From a bacterium (lineage in GTDB: Bacteria > Desulfobacterota > JAPLJL01): 64,000 bases of DNA. The translations under genes and the position numbers were made by a program. The notes under the pieces are model-generated. The model saw only the letters and a list, made by a program, of their open reading frames with translations, made no database searches and was not told where the DNA came from. Of this stretch, positions 28,266 to 36,887 are shown piece after piece. Position 1 is the stretch's first letter, and the number at the start of each line of letters is the position of its first letter. The stretch spans positions 1-64,000 of the forward strand of contig JAQTNV010000012.1 in NCBI GenBank assembly GCA_028713675.1, given 5' to 3'.

Positions 28266-28510
28266 CCAAGTACGGAGCAATGATTAAAAACCCGTAAAGG
28301 GTTAGGCGTGAGGCGTTATCCACACGTCAATTTGCATAGGGCATAGGGTTTGAACTTTTCTTTATTTGAGCCGCGGTCTGCGGCCTGCGGTCGGCGGTCG
28401 ATTTCAGGGAAGCGAAACCTTCCCCCCAAAAAAGAAAAAATGCCAACGCGTCAGATAAAGAAAGCTGATTGCTGACAGCTAAATAAGAATTTAATCAAAT
28501 CGGAGGATAT
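28266..28510. repeat. Gap between the phosphotransferase and helical-protein genes
   Basis: The 245 bases hold a GCATAGGGCATAGGG word (28336-28350) and a GCGGTCTGCGGCCTGCGGTC run near 28373-28392. I see no gene and no terminator. Confidence 0.5.
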
Positions 28511-29029
28511 ATGCTTCTATCGATTGAAAATCAATTTTCCGGGATTCGGCAGACCCTTGAGGAAGTGGTCGTCCCGCACATCTCCTCCCCCTATGTCCGC
28601 GGGCAGGTCATCGCGGTAATGGAGATCCTGAACCAGATGCAGAACTGGGTGGAATACCGTTCCGACCTCCTGGAGGACGAGATCAGCCGCGCCCGGGTCG
28701 TGATTTCCTCCATCGCGGAGGCCCTGAAGGCCCTGGGCCCCGAGGTCCGGGAGGCCACCGGGGATTTTTTCCGTGAAAGGGAAAGCCTGGAGGCCGCCGC
28801 CCCGAAGGACGGGAAAGAGCTCCTGGAACTCAGGAACCGGACCAACCGCCTGCTGGAGCTTTCCCAACAGCTCTTTCACAAGATCCGTGAGATCATTCCC
28901 CCGGAAGAAAAAGCGAACATCGAAAAACTTCTCGGCGCGCACCTCGGGTACATCAGCAGGCGCAATTTGAAACTCCTCCGCCCCACGCTGCTGAATAAAA
29001 TAAGCACCGGAGGGGAGGAAAAGAAGTAG
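28511..29029 (+). CDS. Helical protein of unknown function
   Basis: The 172-residue protein is predicted to be almost entirely alpha-helical and is soluble, with no signal or membrane segment. It has alternating charged heptads (LLEDEISRARVVISSIAEAL; LLELRNRTNRLLELSQQLFH). A GGAGG site lies six bases before the ATG. It lies between an APH-like phosphotransferase and an AttH/CrtC-like protein, all in one direction, so it may be their accessory subunit. I do not recognise a named family. Confidence 0.65.
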   Translation: MLLSIENQFSGIRQTLEEVVVPHISSPYVRGQVIAVMEILNQMQNWVEYRSDLLEDEISRARVVISSIAEALKALGPEVREATGDFFRERESLEAAAPKDGKELLELRNRTNRLLELSQQLFHKIREIIPPEEKANIEKLLGAHLGYISRRNLKLLRPTLLNKISTGGEEKK

Positions 29030-29341
29030 CAAGCAGAAGGTGGCAAGAAGCTCAAAGGTCAAAGCTCAAAGGTAATATTGTCTGTCGGGTCTATCGTGTT
29101 CTTTGGGTTCATTGTGTCGGTTTAAACTTTTCTTTGACACTATAGACACTATGGACTCAACAGACCCAATGGACGCTTTTAACCTATGCCCTTTGCGTTA
29201 TGCTATGGCGACAGACCAGGCAGCAAATCCGCCGGTCGCCGGTAGCCGCGGGCTTGAGCCTGCGCAATTATTAATGGAAGGATGTAAGATATTTATATTT
29301 TCGCAACCTCAAGGTTGCGGCCGCCAAGAAAAAGAGGATAA
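29030..29341. repeat. Intergenic region with several word-repeat families
   Basis: No credible gene is present. I see AGCTCAAAGGTCAAAGCTCA words, TCGTGTTCTTTGGGTTCATT with inverted relatives (ACACTATAGACACTATGGAC), a CTATGCCCTTTGCGTTATGC word, and the second CGCAACC palindrome (29302-29325) just before the next gene. Confidence 0.6.
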
Positions 29342-30223
29342 ATGCTGAAACCCGCTGACGAATTCATTCATCCTTTTCCCCGGGATCTTAAAGAGACCTG
29401 GAAGGAGAACTGGTATTTCAACTTCATCGACCGCGAAAAGGGGGTCTGGGGCTTTAATCACCTGAGCCTGGTCCGGAACAAGGGCAAGGCCCGTTTTACC
29501 GCCGCCCATGTGGTTCAGGGCCAGCCGCGGATCTACTCCAACGTGATCGACATCCCCGGATCCTTCCCCGGCGACCTCCTGACCGACGGCGTGGTCGCGA
29601 TCAAGTGCCTGGAGCCGTTTAAGACTTACCAGACGGATTTCCGGGGCAAAGACCACGAGCTGATCCTCCAGGTCGAGGGCCGTTTTCCCATCTGTGATTA
29701 CGGGCGCAACCTCCAGGACGAGAAGGACATCTCCCTGAGCATGGCTCATTACGAACAGAGCTGCCGGCTTACCGGTGTCCTCAGGATCAAAGGCCGGGAA
29801 ATCCCGGTCGACTGCCTGGGCCAGCGGGATCACAGCTGGGGCTTCCGGGAGGAATCCAAAATCAGGGGCTGGAACTGGCTGGCCGGCCAGTTCGATGACT
29901 GCGCCGTGAACATCATGATCACCCGGAAAATCGAGGAAACGATCCCCGGCGGTTTTATTTCCGATTCCCGGGGCGGGGTGCGCATCCTCTCGGTGGAGGT
30001 CCAAACCGAGTATGAAGCCGACGGCCGGAACCCGCTGGCTTCCATTTATACCGCCCGGGCCGAAGACGGACGGACGCTCCGGATCAAGTCGAAGAAGTTC
30101 TCCCAGATCAAGCTCCCGGTGCAGAAAGGCGCTTTTGTCTACGAGAACTTCGCCGATTTCACTCTGCTCGAGACCGGCCAAAAAGGGCTGGGGGTGGAAG
30201 AACATCTTTTGGGAAATCAATGA
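29342..30223 (+). CDS. AttH/CrtC-like (DUF7064-type) protein
   Basis: This 293-residue soluble protein resembles the lipocalin-like AttH/hydroxyneurosporene-hydratase group. It has the characteristic central motif LGQRDHSWGFRE (about 159-170), preceded by a strand-rich half (GVWGFNHLSLVRNKGKARFT) and followed by a second barrel-like half (WNWLAGQFDDCAVNIMITRK). Members are found with isoprenoid- or steroid-related genes, but most have no proven activity. An AGAGGAT site precedes the ATG. It completes a three-gene set with the phosphotransferase and helical protein. The substrate is probably a hydrophobic small molecule; this is inference. Confidence 0.6.
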   Translation: MLKPADEFIHPFPRDLKETWKENWYFNFIDREKGVWGFNHLSLVRNKGKARFTAAHVVQGQPRIYSNVIDIPGSFPGDLLTDGVVAIKCLEPFKTYQTDFRGKDHELILQVEGRFPICDYGRNLQDEKDISLSMAHYEQSCRLTGVLRIKGREIPVDCLGQRDHSWGFREESKIRGWNWLAGQFDDCAVNIMITRKIEETIPGGFISDSRGGVRILSVEVQTEYEADGRNPLASIYTARAEDGRTLRIKSKKFSQIKLPVQKGAFVYENFADFTLLETGQKGLGVEEHLLGNQ

Positions 30224-30234
30224 CCAAATCCCAA

Positions 30235-30298
30235 GCTCTCCTACGACCCCGATGGGGTCTCAGGACGAGAACCCCAGAGGGGCAATTACCAAACAAAT
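30235..30298. repeat. Left arm of a perfect 64-bp inverted repeat
   Basis: These 64 bases are the exact reverse complement of 32792-32855. The arm begins GCTCTCCTACGACCCCGATG and ends CAATTACCAAACAAAT. It lies 11 bases after the AttH/CrtC-like gene. Confidence 0.95.
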
Positions 30299-30409
30299 CC
30301 CAATGCCAAAACCCAAATCCCAAATCATTAATCAAACTAAGCGAACCGTTTTTTTTAACTTCCGGCGCTTTGCCCCCTGCTCCCTGCCCTTTGCTCTGGG
30401 CCTTTTGAT

Positions 30410-31144
30410 ATGGCGCGCATCTATCTAGTTACTTCCTGGCAGGAGGTTGACCCCGGGCGCCTGCCGGGGGCGACCGCGGTGGTCATCGATGTCCTGGCCG
30501 CCACCACCAACATCATCACCGGGTTCGCCTCCGGAGCGGAAAGGTTTATCCTGGCCCGGGACCGGGAGGAAACCGAGGCTCTGGCCCAAAAACTTCCCCC
30601 GGAAAGCCGGCTCCGGGCCGGGGAGATCGGCTCGAGCTTTATCCGGGAATTCGAGCTCACCCCCCTGTCTTCCAATTTCCGTTCCCCCCGGGTCCGGGGG
30701 AAAACCATCGTCCTCAACACCACCAACGGCACCCGGGCCGCTCACGCCTGCCGCCCGGCGGCGCGGGTGATCCTCGCCGCCTTGATTAACGCCCGGGCGG
30801 TGGTGGATTTCCTGGTCCGGGAGCAGACCGAAAAAGTCACGATTGTCTGCGCCGGCAACCTGGGGAAAATCGCTTACGAGGATTTCTTCTGCGGCGGGCT
30901 TTTAGTGGAAAAACTCCTGGCCCGCCGCGAATTCCGGACCAATGACGCGGCTTTGGCCGCCCGCGACGTTTATCGCCAGGGCCGGGAGCGGGCTTTCCCC
31001 GCTTTTCTGGACACCCTCTCCAGCCGCGCGATCCTCACCTACGGCACGGAAGACGAAATCCGTTTCGCCGCCCAGGAAGACCTCTATTCGCTGGTCCCGG
31101 GAATGTCGCCAAATTCACCCCTGGGCCTGGAAATCAAAGTCTGA
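30410..31144 (+). CDS. ComB-family 2-phosphosulfolactate phosphatase-like protein
   Basis: This 244-residue protein belongs to the ComB family: AVVIDVLAATTNII (24-37), VLNTTNGTRAAHAC (about 100-113), TIVCAGNLGKIAYEDFFCGG (about 143-162) and a C-terminal DEIRFAAQEDLYSLVP. ComB removes phosphate from 2-phosphosulfolactate in coenzyme M synthesis, but many bacteria that keep the gene make no coenzyme M. No other coenzyme M gene is visible. The usual GERxG loop reads GEIGSSF. It is the first of three genes between the inverted repeats. The bacterial substrate is uncertain. Confidence 0.75.
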   Translation: MARIYLVTSWQEVDPGRLPGATAVVIDVLAATTNIITGFASGAERFILARDREETEALAQKLPPESRLRAGEIGSSFIREFELTPLSSNFRSPRVRGKTIVLNTTNGTRAAHACRPAARVILAALINARAVVDFLVREQTEKVTIVCAGNLGKIAYEDFFCGGLLVEKLLARREFRTNDAALAARDVYRQGRERAFPAFLDTLSSRAILTYGTEDEIRFAAQEDLYSLVPGMSPNSPLGLEIKV

Positions 31145-31205
31145 GCGGCCCCGCTATTTAGAAAATCGGCGCAATATTTTAAAATGTAACCACCGGAGGT
31201 CATCC

Positions 31206-31790
31206 ATGGAAAAAAGTTCCCGAAAGAATCGTGATATCGTGATCGCGCTTATCCTGGTCGGGGTAGTTGCGGCCGCGACCGGGGCCTATTTTTCCTACCG
31301 GCATTACTTCGAGAAATACCTGACCTACGAAGACCAGATGTACGGCGTCAGGATCAAACACCCCGCCAGCTGGTCCACCGCTTTCGAACACCAGATCATC
31401 AAGGAAAACCAGGTAATCAATCTGATCGCCTTCCGGACCCCGGAGGCCAAGCCCGGCGATCCCGGTCACTTTGTCAACATCATCGCATATACCGTGCCCC
31501 AGGGCCTGACGCTCAAGGACAGCATGGAGCAGGAACTGGCGGAGATGAAAATATTTTACCGCGACTTCCGGCTGGTGGATTCGGGCGACACCACTATGGG
31601 CGGGCTCCCGGCCCACCGGTTTGTCTACACCTTCTCCCAGGACGGCCTCGAATATAAAAAACTCCAGGTCCATGTCCTGAAAGGACAGCAAGGTTTCGCC
31701 CTGGGTTATCTGCAGGATTTGAAAGATTTCGGCTGGCATACGAGGCAGGTGGAAAAGATGATTAAATCCTTCGAGTTCACCAAACCCTGA
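31206..31790 (+). CDS. Membrane-anchored PsbP/DUF1795-like protein
   Basis: This 194-residue protein has an N-terminal membrane helix (VIALILVGVVAAATGAYFSY, about 11-30) and a PsbP-like alpha/beta domain outside the cytoplasm (MYGVRIKHPASWSTAF; VNIIAYTVPQG; LPAHRFVYTFSQDG). An ACCGGAGGT site sits six bases before the ATG at 31206. The reading frame stays open further upstream, but that part is only a shadow of the ComB-like gene. It follows that gene by 61 bases. The role is unknown; PsbP-like domains usually assist membrane or envelope complexes. Confidence 0.65.
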   Translation: MEKSSRKNRDIVIALILVGVVAAATGAYFSYRHYFEKYLTYEDQMYGVRIKHPASWSTAFEHQIIKENQVINLIAFRTPEAKPGDPGHFVNIIAYTVPQGLTLKDSMEQELAEMKIFYRDFRLVDSGDTTMGGLPAHRFVYTFSQDGLEYKKLQVHVLKGQQGFALGYLQDLKDFGWHTRQVEKMIKSFEFTKP

Positions 31791-31880
31791 GGAACCTCCA
31801 AGGCTCGAACCCACCCGGACCTCCTGGGGGGCGGAAACCTTTCCCGGGCCCGGCGGCAAAAACACTTATCGGCACTTCTG

Positions 31881-32675
31881 ATGAACACCGAAGAGATAAT
31901 CCGGGCCATCAATTTCAACCTTTCCGAGATGGAGAAAAGCTGCCGCCCGGACGAGCTCTGGCTGGTTAACCTGCTCCGCGAAAAACTGCCCGGCGCCAAC
32001 CACCAGGTCCTGGATTTTTTCCTCGAGATCACCAACCAGGAAAAGGCCAAACTCACGGACTGGTTCCACGCCCCGGATGAATCCGACGAAAAAATGCTGG
32101 AAATCACCAAACTGGCCGGCGTACTCCGGGAATACGGGGTCAACCTCAAGAAACTCTCGCTCGCGGACAACGGCCTGACCCACCGGGTCAGCGAGCTCCT
32201 GGAAAACTCCGACAGCCTGGAGGAAAGATTACTGAACAAACTCCACGATCTCCTTTCCGGGGAAACCAAGAAAATCGAAATCACCGGGCAGGTCAAGATG
32301 CTCGAGAGCATGGTGGACTGGGGGCATGAGGAAGAAAAGTCGAAAGGGGCCCCGCCGGAGACTGCCTGCCCGGCGCCGACCCCCGAAGATGAAAGCGAAA
32401 CCGAACGCCATCTCACCGAGCTCTGGAACAATAAAGTCCGGCCGGATTACCTGCGGATCGAGGTTTACAACCCCGCGAGCTTCCTGGACAAGGTTCCCCG
32501 GATCCTCAACCGGGACCTGCTCGAAGGGTTCACCTTCTCCCCCCAGGAACAGACAACCATCGAATTCGTCGACGGGAAAAAGAACATCCGGAAAATCGTC
32601 GATTTAAGCCCGATCAAGTACGACGCCATCAATTTCTTCATTTACCTGAGGCGGAAAAAAGTGCTGGAATGGTAA
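31881..32675 (+). CDS. Two-domain protein of unknown function
   Basis: The 264-residue soluble protein has an N-terminal helical half (1-140) with alternating charge, an acidic proline-rich linker (about 148-172, SKGAPPETACPAPTPEDESE) and a compact C-terminal domain (about 175-264) ending KYDAINFFIYLRRKKVLEW. I do not recognise either domain. It is the third gene between the 64-bp inverted repeats and lies 90 bases after the PsbP-like gene. The start lacks a clear ribosome binding site. Confidence 0.6.
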   Translation: MNTEEIIRAINFNLSEMEKSCRPDELWLVNLLREKLPGANHQVLDFFLEITNQEKAKLTDWFHAPDESDEKMLEITKLAGVLREYGVNLKKLSLADNGLTHRVSELLENSDSLEERLLNKLHDLLSGETKKIEITGQVKMLESMVDWGHEEEKSKGAPPETACPAPTPEDESETERHLTELWNNKVRPDYLRIEVYNPASFLDKVPRILNRDLLEGFTFSPQEQTTIEFVDGKKNIRKIVDLSPIKYDAINFFIYLRRKKVLEW

Positions 32676-32791
32676 AATAAAAACAATTACCAATTACCAA
32701 ATTCCAAGCTCCAAATAAACCGGAAAAAATCCTGCAGCGTTTAAAAAACTCTTTCTTTCTGTTATCTGAAGTTTGAAAATTGAAATTTAGA

Positions 32792-32855
32792 ATTTGTTTG
32801 GTAATTGCCCCTCTGGGGTTCTCGTCCTGAGACCCCATCGGGGTCGTAGGAGAGC
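32792..32855. repeat. Right arm of a perfect 64-bp inverted repeat
   Basis: This is the exact reverse complement of 30235-30298. The pair encloses 2.5 kb and three genes. AATTACCAAATTCCAAGCTC-type words lie beside it (32690-32715). Confidence 0.95.
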
Positions 32856-32916
32856 CTGGTTATTGGAGCTTTCTATCAAGAGCTTGGTTATTGGTAATTA
32901 ACGAAAGGTTGCCATT

Positions 32917-34131
32917 ATGTCCAAAGTACTGGTTTTAGGCGGTTCGGGCAAAGTGGGAAGTGTGGCGGTCCGGACGCTGGCCGGCCTGCCCGAGTTTGAG
33001 AGTATCGTCATCGGCGATCTCGACCTGACCGGAGCGCGGAAAGTCGCGGCCGCCGCCGGGAAAAAGGTCTCGGCGGTGAAGGTGGATGCCCGCAGTCCGC
33101 AAAGCCTGCAGAAGGCCATCCGGAACGCGGATATTGTTCTAAACTGCACCGGGCCCTTTTATCTTTTCGCCGCCCCGATCCTCAAGGCCGTGATCCGCGC
33201 CCAAGTAAATTACGTCGACATCTGCGACGACGTGGACGCCACCCTTGAAATCCTGAAGATGGACGCCGCCGCGAAAAAGGCGGGCATCGCCTGCCTGATC
33301 GGGATGGGGAGTTCCCCGGGAGTGACCAATCTCCTGGCCCGCTTTGCGGCCGAAACCCTCCTGGAAGAGACCGGGGCGATCGATATCTACCACGCCCACG
33401 GCGGCGAGCCGGAGGAAGGCGAGGGCGTGATCGCCCACCGCTTTCATTGCATGTCCATCGAAGTCCCTCAATTCATTGACGGCGAGCTGAAACATGTGCC
33501 TTTTCTTTCCCCCGAGGGCATTGCCCTCCAGGAAGAAGTGGATTTCCACCTGCTGGGTGACGGGATTCGGGTCTATCCCTACCCCCACCCCGAGCAGCTC
33601 ACTCTCCCCCGTTACCTGAAGGTCCGCCGGGTCACCAACAAGGGCACCGTTCTCCCCGCGGAATATTACGACCTGATCCTGAAAATGGTCGAGCTCGGCC
33701 TCCATCGGAAAGAGCCGATCAGGGTAAAGGGCAAGACCCTGAGTCTCTACGATTTCTCCATCGCCTACATCCTGAAGGAACGGGAGCGGATCCTGAAGGA
33801 AACCCGTTTCGGCTCCCAGAAGGGCTGCGTCAAGGTGGTGGCGACCGGCCGGAAGGGCGGCCAGCCCCATAAATACATCTTCTCCATGGCCTCGCAAAAC
33901 CAGGCCCTGGGTGAAGGCACCGGCATCCCCGCCGCCTTCGGGGTGGTCCTGATGAGCCGTGGTAAGATCGCGGGCAAAGGCGTCCTCCCTCCTGAGGCCT
34001 GCGTCAATCCCCTGGAATTCATCGGCCTGATCAACGAGCTGGTCAAGCCGAAGAAGGGCGGCAAATCCTTCGAAGGGCTGATCATCGACAGCGTGGATGA
34101 AAACGGAAAGGTCGAGCGGACGGTGATGTAA
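32917..34131 (+). CDS. Saccharopine dehydrogenase family oxidoreductase
   Basis: This 404-residue enzyme has an N-terminal NAD(P)-binding fold (VLVLGGSGKVGSVAVRTLAG, 4-23; the GxGxVG loop) and the family sequence NCTGPFYLFAAPILKAVI and NYVDICDDVDATLEIL. The central domain resembles saccharopine and carboxynorspermidine reductases, which make or break secondary amines from amino and keto acids. No lysine or polyamine gene adjoins it, so the substrate is open. AAAGG precedes the ATG. Length is typical. Confidence 0.82.
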   Translation: MSKVLVLGGSGKVGSVAVRTLAGLPEFESIVIGDLDLTGARKVAAAAGKKVSAVKVDARSPQSLQKAIRNADIVLNCTGPFYLFAAPILKAVIRAQVNYVDICDDVDATLEILKMDAAAKKAGIACLIGMGSSPGVTNLLARFAAETLLEETGAIDIYHAHGGEPEEGEGVIAHRFHCMSIEVPQFIDGELKHVPFLSPEGIALQEEVDFHLLGDGIRVYPYPHPEQLTLPRYLKVRRVTNKGTVLPAEYYDLILKMVELGLHRKEPIRVKGKTLSLYDFSIAYILKERERILKETRFGSQKGCVKVVATGRKGGQPHKYIFSMASQNQALGEGTGIPAAFGVVLMSRGKIAGKGVLPPEACVNPLEFIGLINELVKPKKGGKSFEGLIIDSVDENGKVERTVM

Positions 34132-34192
34132 GCGGTTAAAACCTCATCATTCAAGTGATAATGGTGTCGCCGTTCGGGGGTCAATCATCAGA

Positions 34193-35044
34193 TTAAAAAT
34201 AGAAACCTACTTTCAATACGGGTTGGTTTTTTTTCATCAAGTCAGGATAAAGAAAAACGCTTTCCAATTTAATATTTGTATTATATTCATTAATCGAGAC
34301 ACATTGGGCTCCCGTTTCCAATAAATGAAAACCTATCGTTGTCGCCATCCAGGCAATTGAAATCCACATATATTCGCCGGCCAAACTATGAGGTTTTATA
34401 TAATCCTGATTATTATTTTCATTTGCAAAAGCCTGTTCCATAGCCTTAATTCCATTTCCGGCTGCGAAACCCGCACCCACCGCTAATTTTGCCATCGGGA
34501 AAACAATTTTTTCCCAAAGAGGAGTCTGCGCGTAAATATGCGAGGGTAGCGTTCCCAAGGCTGAAATCCCGGCGCCGATCAGCGGAAACAAGCCAAAACA
34601 TTCTTCCGGGTCGTTTTTGCCATTATTTATGTCATCCGGCAAAGTTGAGCAATAAAATTCTCCGACACCAATCGCCGCCAGAGGAATTATTTCTCCAATG
34701 ATCGCGTAAACTATTTTCTTGTTTTTTTGATTTGCGCCTTCAATCTTCTTATTTGTAACACTACTATCTAATTTAAAAAGTTCTTCAGCGGCATATAAAT
34801 TTCCAATTGTAAGAGCATAAGCAAAAATCAACATGAAGATAATTGAGAAAATCCATAGCTTCCCGTCTTTCTTGGCCTCTCGAGCTTCACGAGCCAGGAA
34901 GTCAAGCCTGCCGGATGCGGAATCCGCCTCGATCTGTCTATCCCGCTTCACCCAATCCCGTTTGAGGAACCATTGACGGAACTGGCGGTATTCTTTCTCG
35001 GGCAAATTACTAACCGCGGTTATTATTTCTTCCAGACTGGTCAT
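34193..35044 (-). CDS. Antitoxin-like N-terminus fused to an exported-type membrane protein
   Basis: From the ATG at 35044 (good GGCGGGGGAT site) the protein has 283 residues. Residues 1-63 (MTSLEEIITAVSNLPEKEYR onward, with RDRQIEADSASGRLDFLA) look like a small antitoxin of the kind paired with RelE/ParE toxins. Directly after the end of that module a signal-peptide-like helix begins (LWIFSIIFMLIFAYALTIGN), then a hydrophobic protein with further membrane segments (IVYAIIGEIIPLAAIGVGEF; MWISIAWMATTIGFHLLETG). The second part is AT-rich. A joining of two unrelated genes is likely. The inner half is of unknown family. Confidence 0.6.
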   Translation of the reverse strand: MTSLEEIITAVSNLPEKEYRQFRQWFLKRDWVKRDRQIEADSASGRLDFLAREAREAKKDGKLWIFSIIFMLIFAYALTIGNLYAAEELFKLDSSVTNKKIEGANQKNKKIVYAIIGEIIPLAAIGVGEFYCSTLPDDINNGKNDPEECFGLFPLIGAGISALGTLPSHIYAQTPLWEKIVFPMAKLAVGAGFAAGNGIKAMEQAFANENNNQDYIKPHSLAGEYMWISIAWMATTIGFHLLETGAQCVSINEYNTNIKLESVFLYPDLMKKNQPVLKVGFYF

Positions 35045-35228
35045 ATCCCCCGCCTTTCTCTGCCTGATGAAAAAGTCTGGGATCAAATACAAGCACAACA
35101 ATTAGTATGATGTTATGTCCTGTGTAAAATCATAATACTCCATTTTTATCATGAATACCGCCCAGATTGGCAATTCTTGAATTCCGGAAGGATTGCTGGC
35201 ATTTTTAAAGTGTAAAAATGCTTCCAAA

Positions 35229-36803
35229 ATGAATCAGGACAAATACATCCTCGCCATCGACCACGGCACCAGCGGGGCCAAAGTCGCCCTTTTCACCACC
35301 CGGGGCGAAGCCCTCGGTTTCGAGTTCGAGCCGACGCCAATCATTTTCCTCCCCGGCGGCGGGGCCGAGCAGGACCCCGCCGAGTGGTGGCGGGCGATCG
35401 TCTCGGCCACCCGGCGGCTTCTGGCCCGGAACCTCACCCCGGCGGAGAAAATTGTCGCGGTCGCCTGCTCGAGCACCTTCGCCTCCACCGTCGCGGTGGA
35501 CTCCGCGGGGAAGCCCCTGATGAATTCCCTGACCTGGATGGACTCGCGGGGCGCTCCCTACGTGAAGGAACGGATGGAGGACTTTCTCAATATCATGGGA
35601 TATTCCCTCTCCAACATCCTTTCGTTCATCCCGCGGGCCGGCGGGGCCCCGGCCCTTTCCGGGAAAGACGATGCCGGCCATATCCTTTACTGGAAAAACC
35701 GCCTCCCGGATATTTACGCCCGGACGCACATGTTCCTGGGAAGCAAGGATTACCTGAATTTGAAGCTCACGGGGAAGATCGCCGCTTCCCCTGATTCCAT
35801 CGCTCTTTTCTGGCTCGCGGATATCCGCGACATCAACAATGTCCGTTATGACGACGGGCTGGTCCGACGGATCGGGGTGGACCGGGAAAAGCTGGCCCCG
35901 CTCAAACCTTCGACCGGGATCCTCGGGAATCTCACCCCGGAAGCCGCCCGCGACCTCGGGCTCCCGGAAACCGTTCAGGTCATCGTCGGCTCCGCCGATC
36001 TCCAGTCGGCCTGCGTGGGCTCGGGCGCGGTCCGCGATTTCGAGGGACACATATATATAGGCACCTCCTCCTGGATCCTCTGCCACATTCCCTTCAAGAA
36101 GACCGACGTCTTCCACATCATTACCTCCCTGCCCTCGGCCATCCCCGGAAAGTACTTCTGCGCCAATGAGCAGGACGCGGCCGGCGGCGCCCTCGCTTTC
36201 CTTATCAATAACCTGGTTTACCCGGACGACGGCCTTAACCCCGGCCCTCCGCCTGACGATGTTTACGATCGGGCCGACCGTTTGGCTTCCCAGGTGCCGC
36301 CGGGCGCGAACGGCGTGATTTTTACCCCCTGGCTGAACGGCGAGAAGACCCCGGTGGAAGACCACTATCTCCGCGCCGGTTTCCAGAACCTCTCATTTCA
36401 GTCCGCCCGGAAGGACCTGGTCCGGGCGGTCCTGGAAGGTGTCGCCTGCAATTCCCGGTGGGTATTCGGATACGTGGAAAAATTCGTGAAAAGAAAACTC
36501 GAGCCCCTCAACATCATCGGCGGGGGAGCGCGGCTCTCTACCTGGTGCCAGATCTACGCGGATGTTTTCGACCGGACCATCCGGCAGGTCCAGGATCCCC
36601 TCCTCGGCAATGCCCGGGGCGCGGCTTTCCTGGCTTCCGTAGCGCTGGGTTACATCAAATTCGACGACATCCCCGGCCTGGTCAAATTTACAGAGATCTG
36701 CCGGCCCAATCCGGGCAACCGGAAAATTTACGACGGTCTTTTCCGGGAATTCTTAAACCTCTACCAGAACAACCGCCGGATGTATAAAAGGTTAAATAAA
36801 TGA
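35229..36803 (+). CDS. FGGY-family carbohydrate kinase (xylulokinase-like)
   Basis: This is a sugar kinase of 524 residues from the ATG at 35229. The N-terminal ATPase motif is YILAIDHGTSGAKVALF, the substrate loop is SLTWMDSRGAPYVKE, and the FGGY C-terminal domain has the phosphate motif NIIGGGARLSTWCQIYADVF. It phosphorylates a pentulose or related polyol with ATP, with xylulose the best guess. A TTG at 35193 would extend it by 12 residues, but the family starts at the later site. No sugar isomerase or transporter is next to it, so the sugar is uncertain. Confidence 0.8.
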   Translation: MNQDKYILAIDHGTSGAKVALFTTRGEALGFEFEPTPIIFLPGGGAEQDPAEWWRAIVSATRRLLARNLTPAEKIVAVACSSTFASTVAVDSAGKPLMNSLTWMDSRGAPYVKERMEDFLNIMGYSLSNILSFIPRAGGAPALSGKDDAGHILYWKNRLPDIYARTHMFLGSKDYLNLKLTGKIAASPDSIALFWLADIRDINNVRYDDGLVRRIGVDREKLAPLKPSTGILGNLTPEAARDLGLPETVQVIVGSADLQSACVGSGAVRDFEGHIYIGTSSWILCHIPFKKTDVFHIITSLPSAIPGKYFCANEQDAAGGALAFLINNLVYPDDGLNPGPPPDDVYDRADRLASQVPPGANGVIFTPWLNGEKTPVEDHYLRAGFQNLSFQSARKDLVRAVLEGVACNSRWVFGYVEKFVKRKLEPLNIIGGGARLSTWCQIYADVFDRTIRQVQDPLLGNARGAAFLASVALGYIKFDDIPGLVKFTEICRPNPGNRKIYDGLFREFLNLYQNNRRMYKRLNK

Positions 36804-36887
36804 ATCGGTGAGTTAGTGAGTTGGTAAGTCAGTAAAGAAGAAACCGTCCATATCGGACCCAGGATTAAATATCCAACCAGCCCATTG

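Noticed and set aside
29103-29348. 81-codon open frame in the gap before the AttH/CrtC-like gene
   Set aside because: It is encoded by word repeats and the CGCAACC palindrome, with no ribosome binding site.
30942-31205. Upstream extension of the PsbP-like gene by 88 codons
   Set aside because: The extension lies within the ComB-like gene in another frame; the ATG at 31206 has a strong ribosome binding site.
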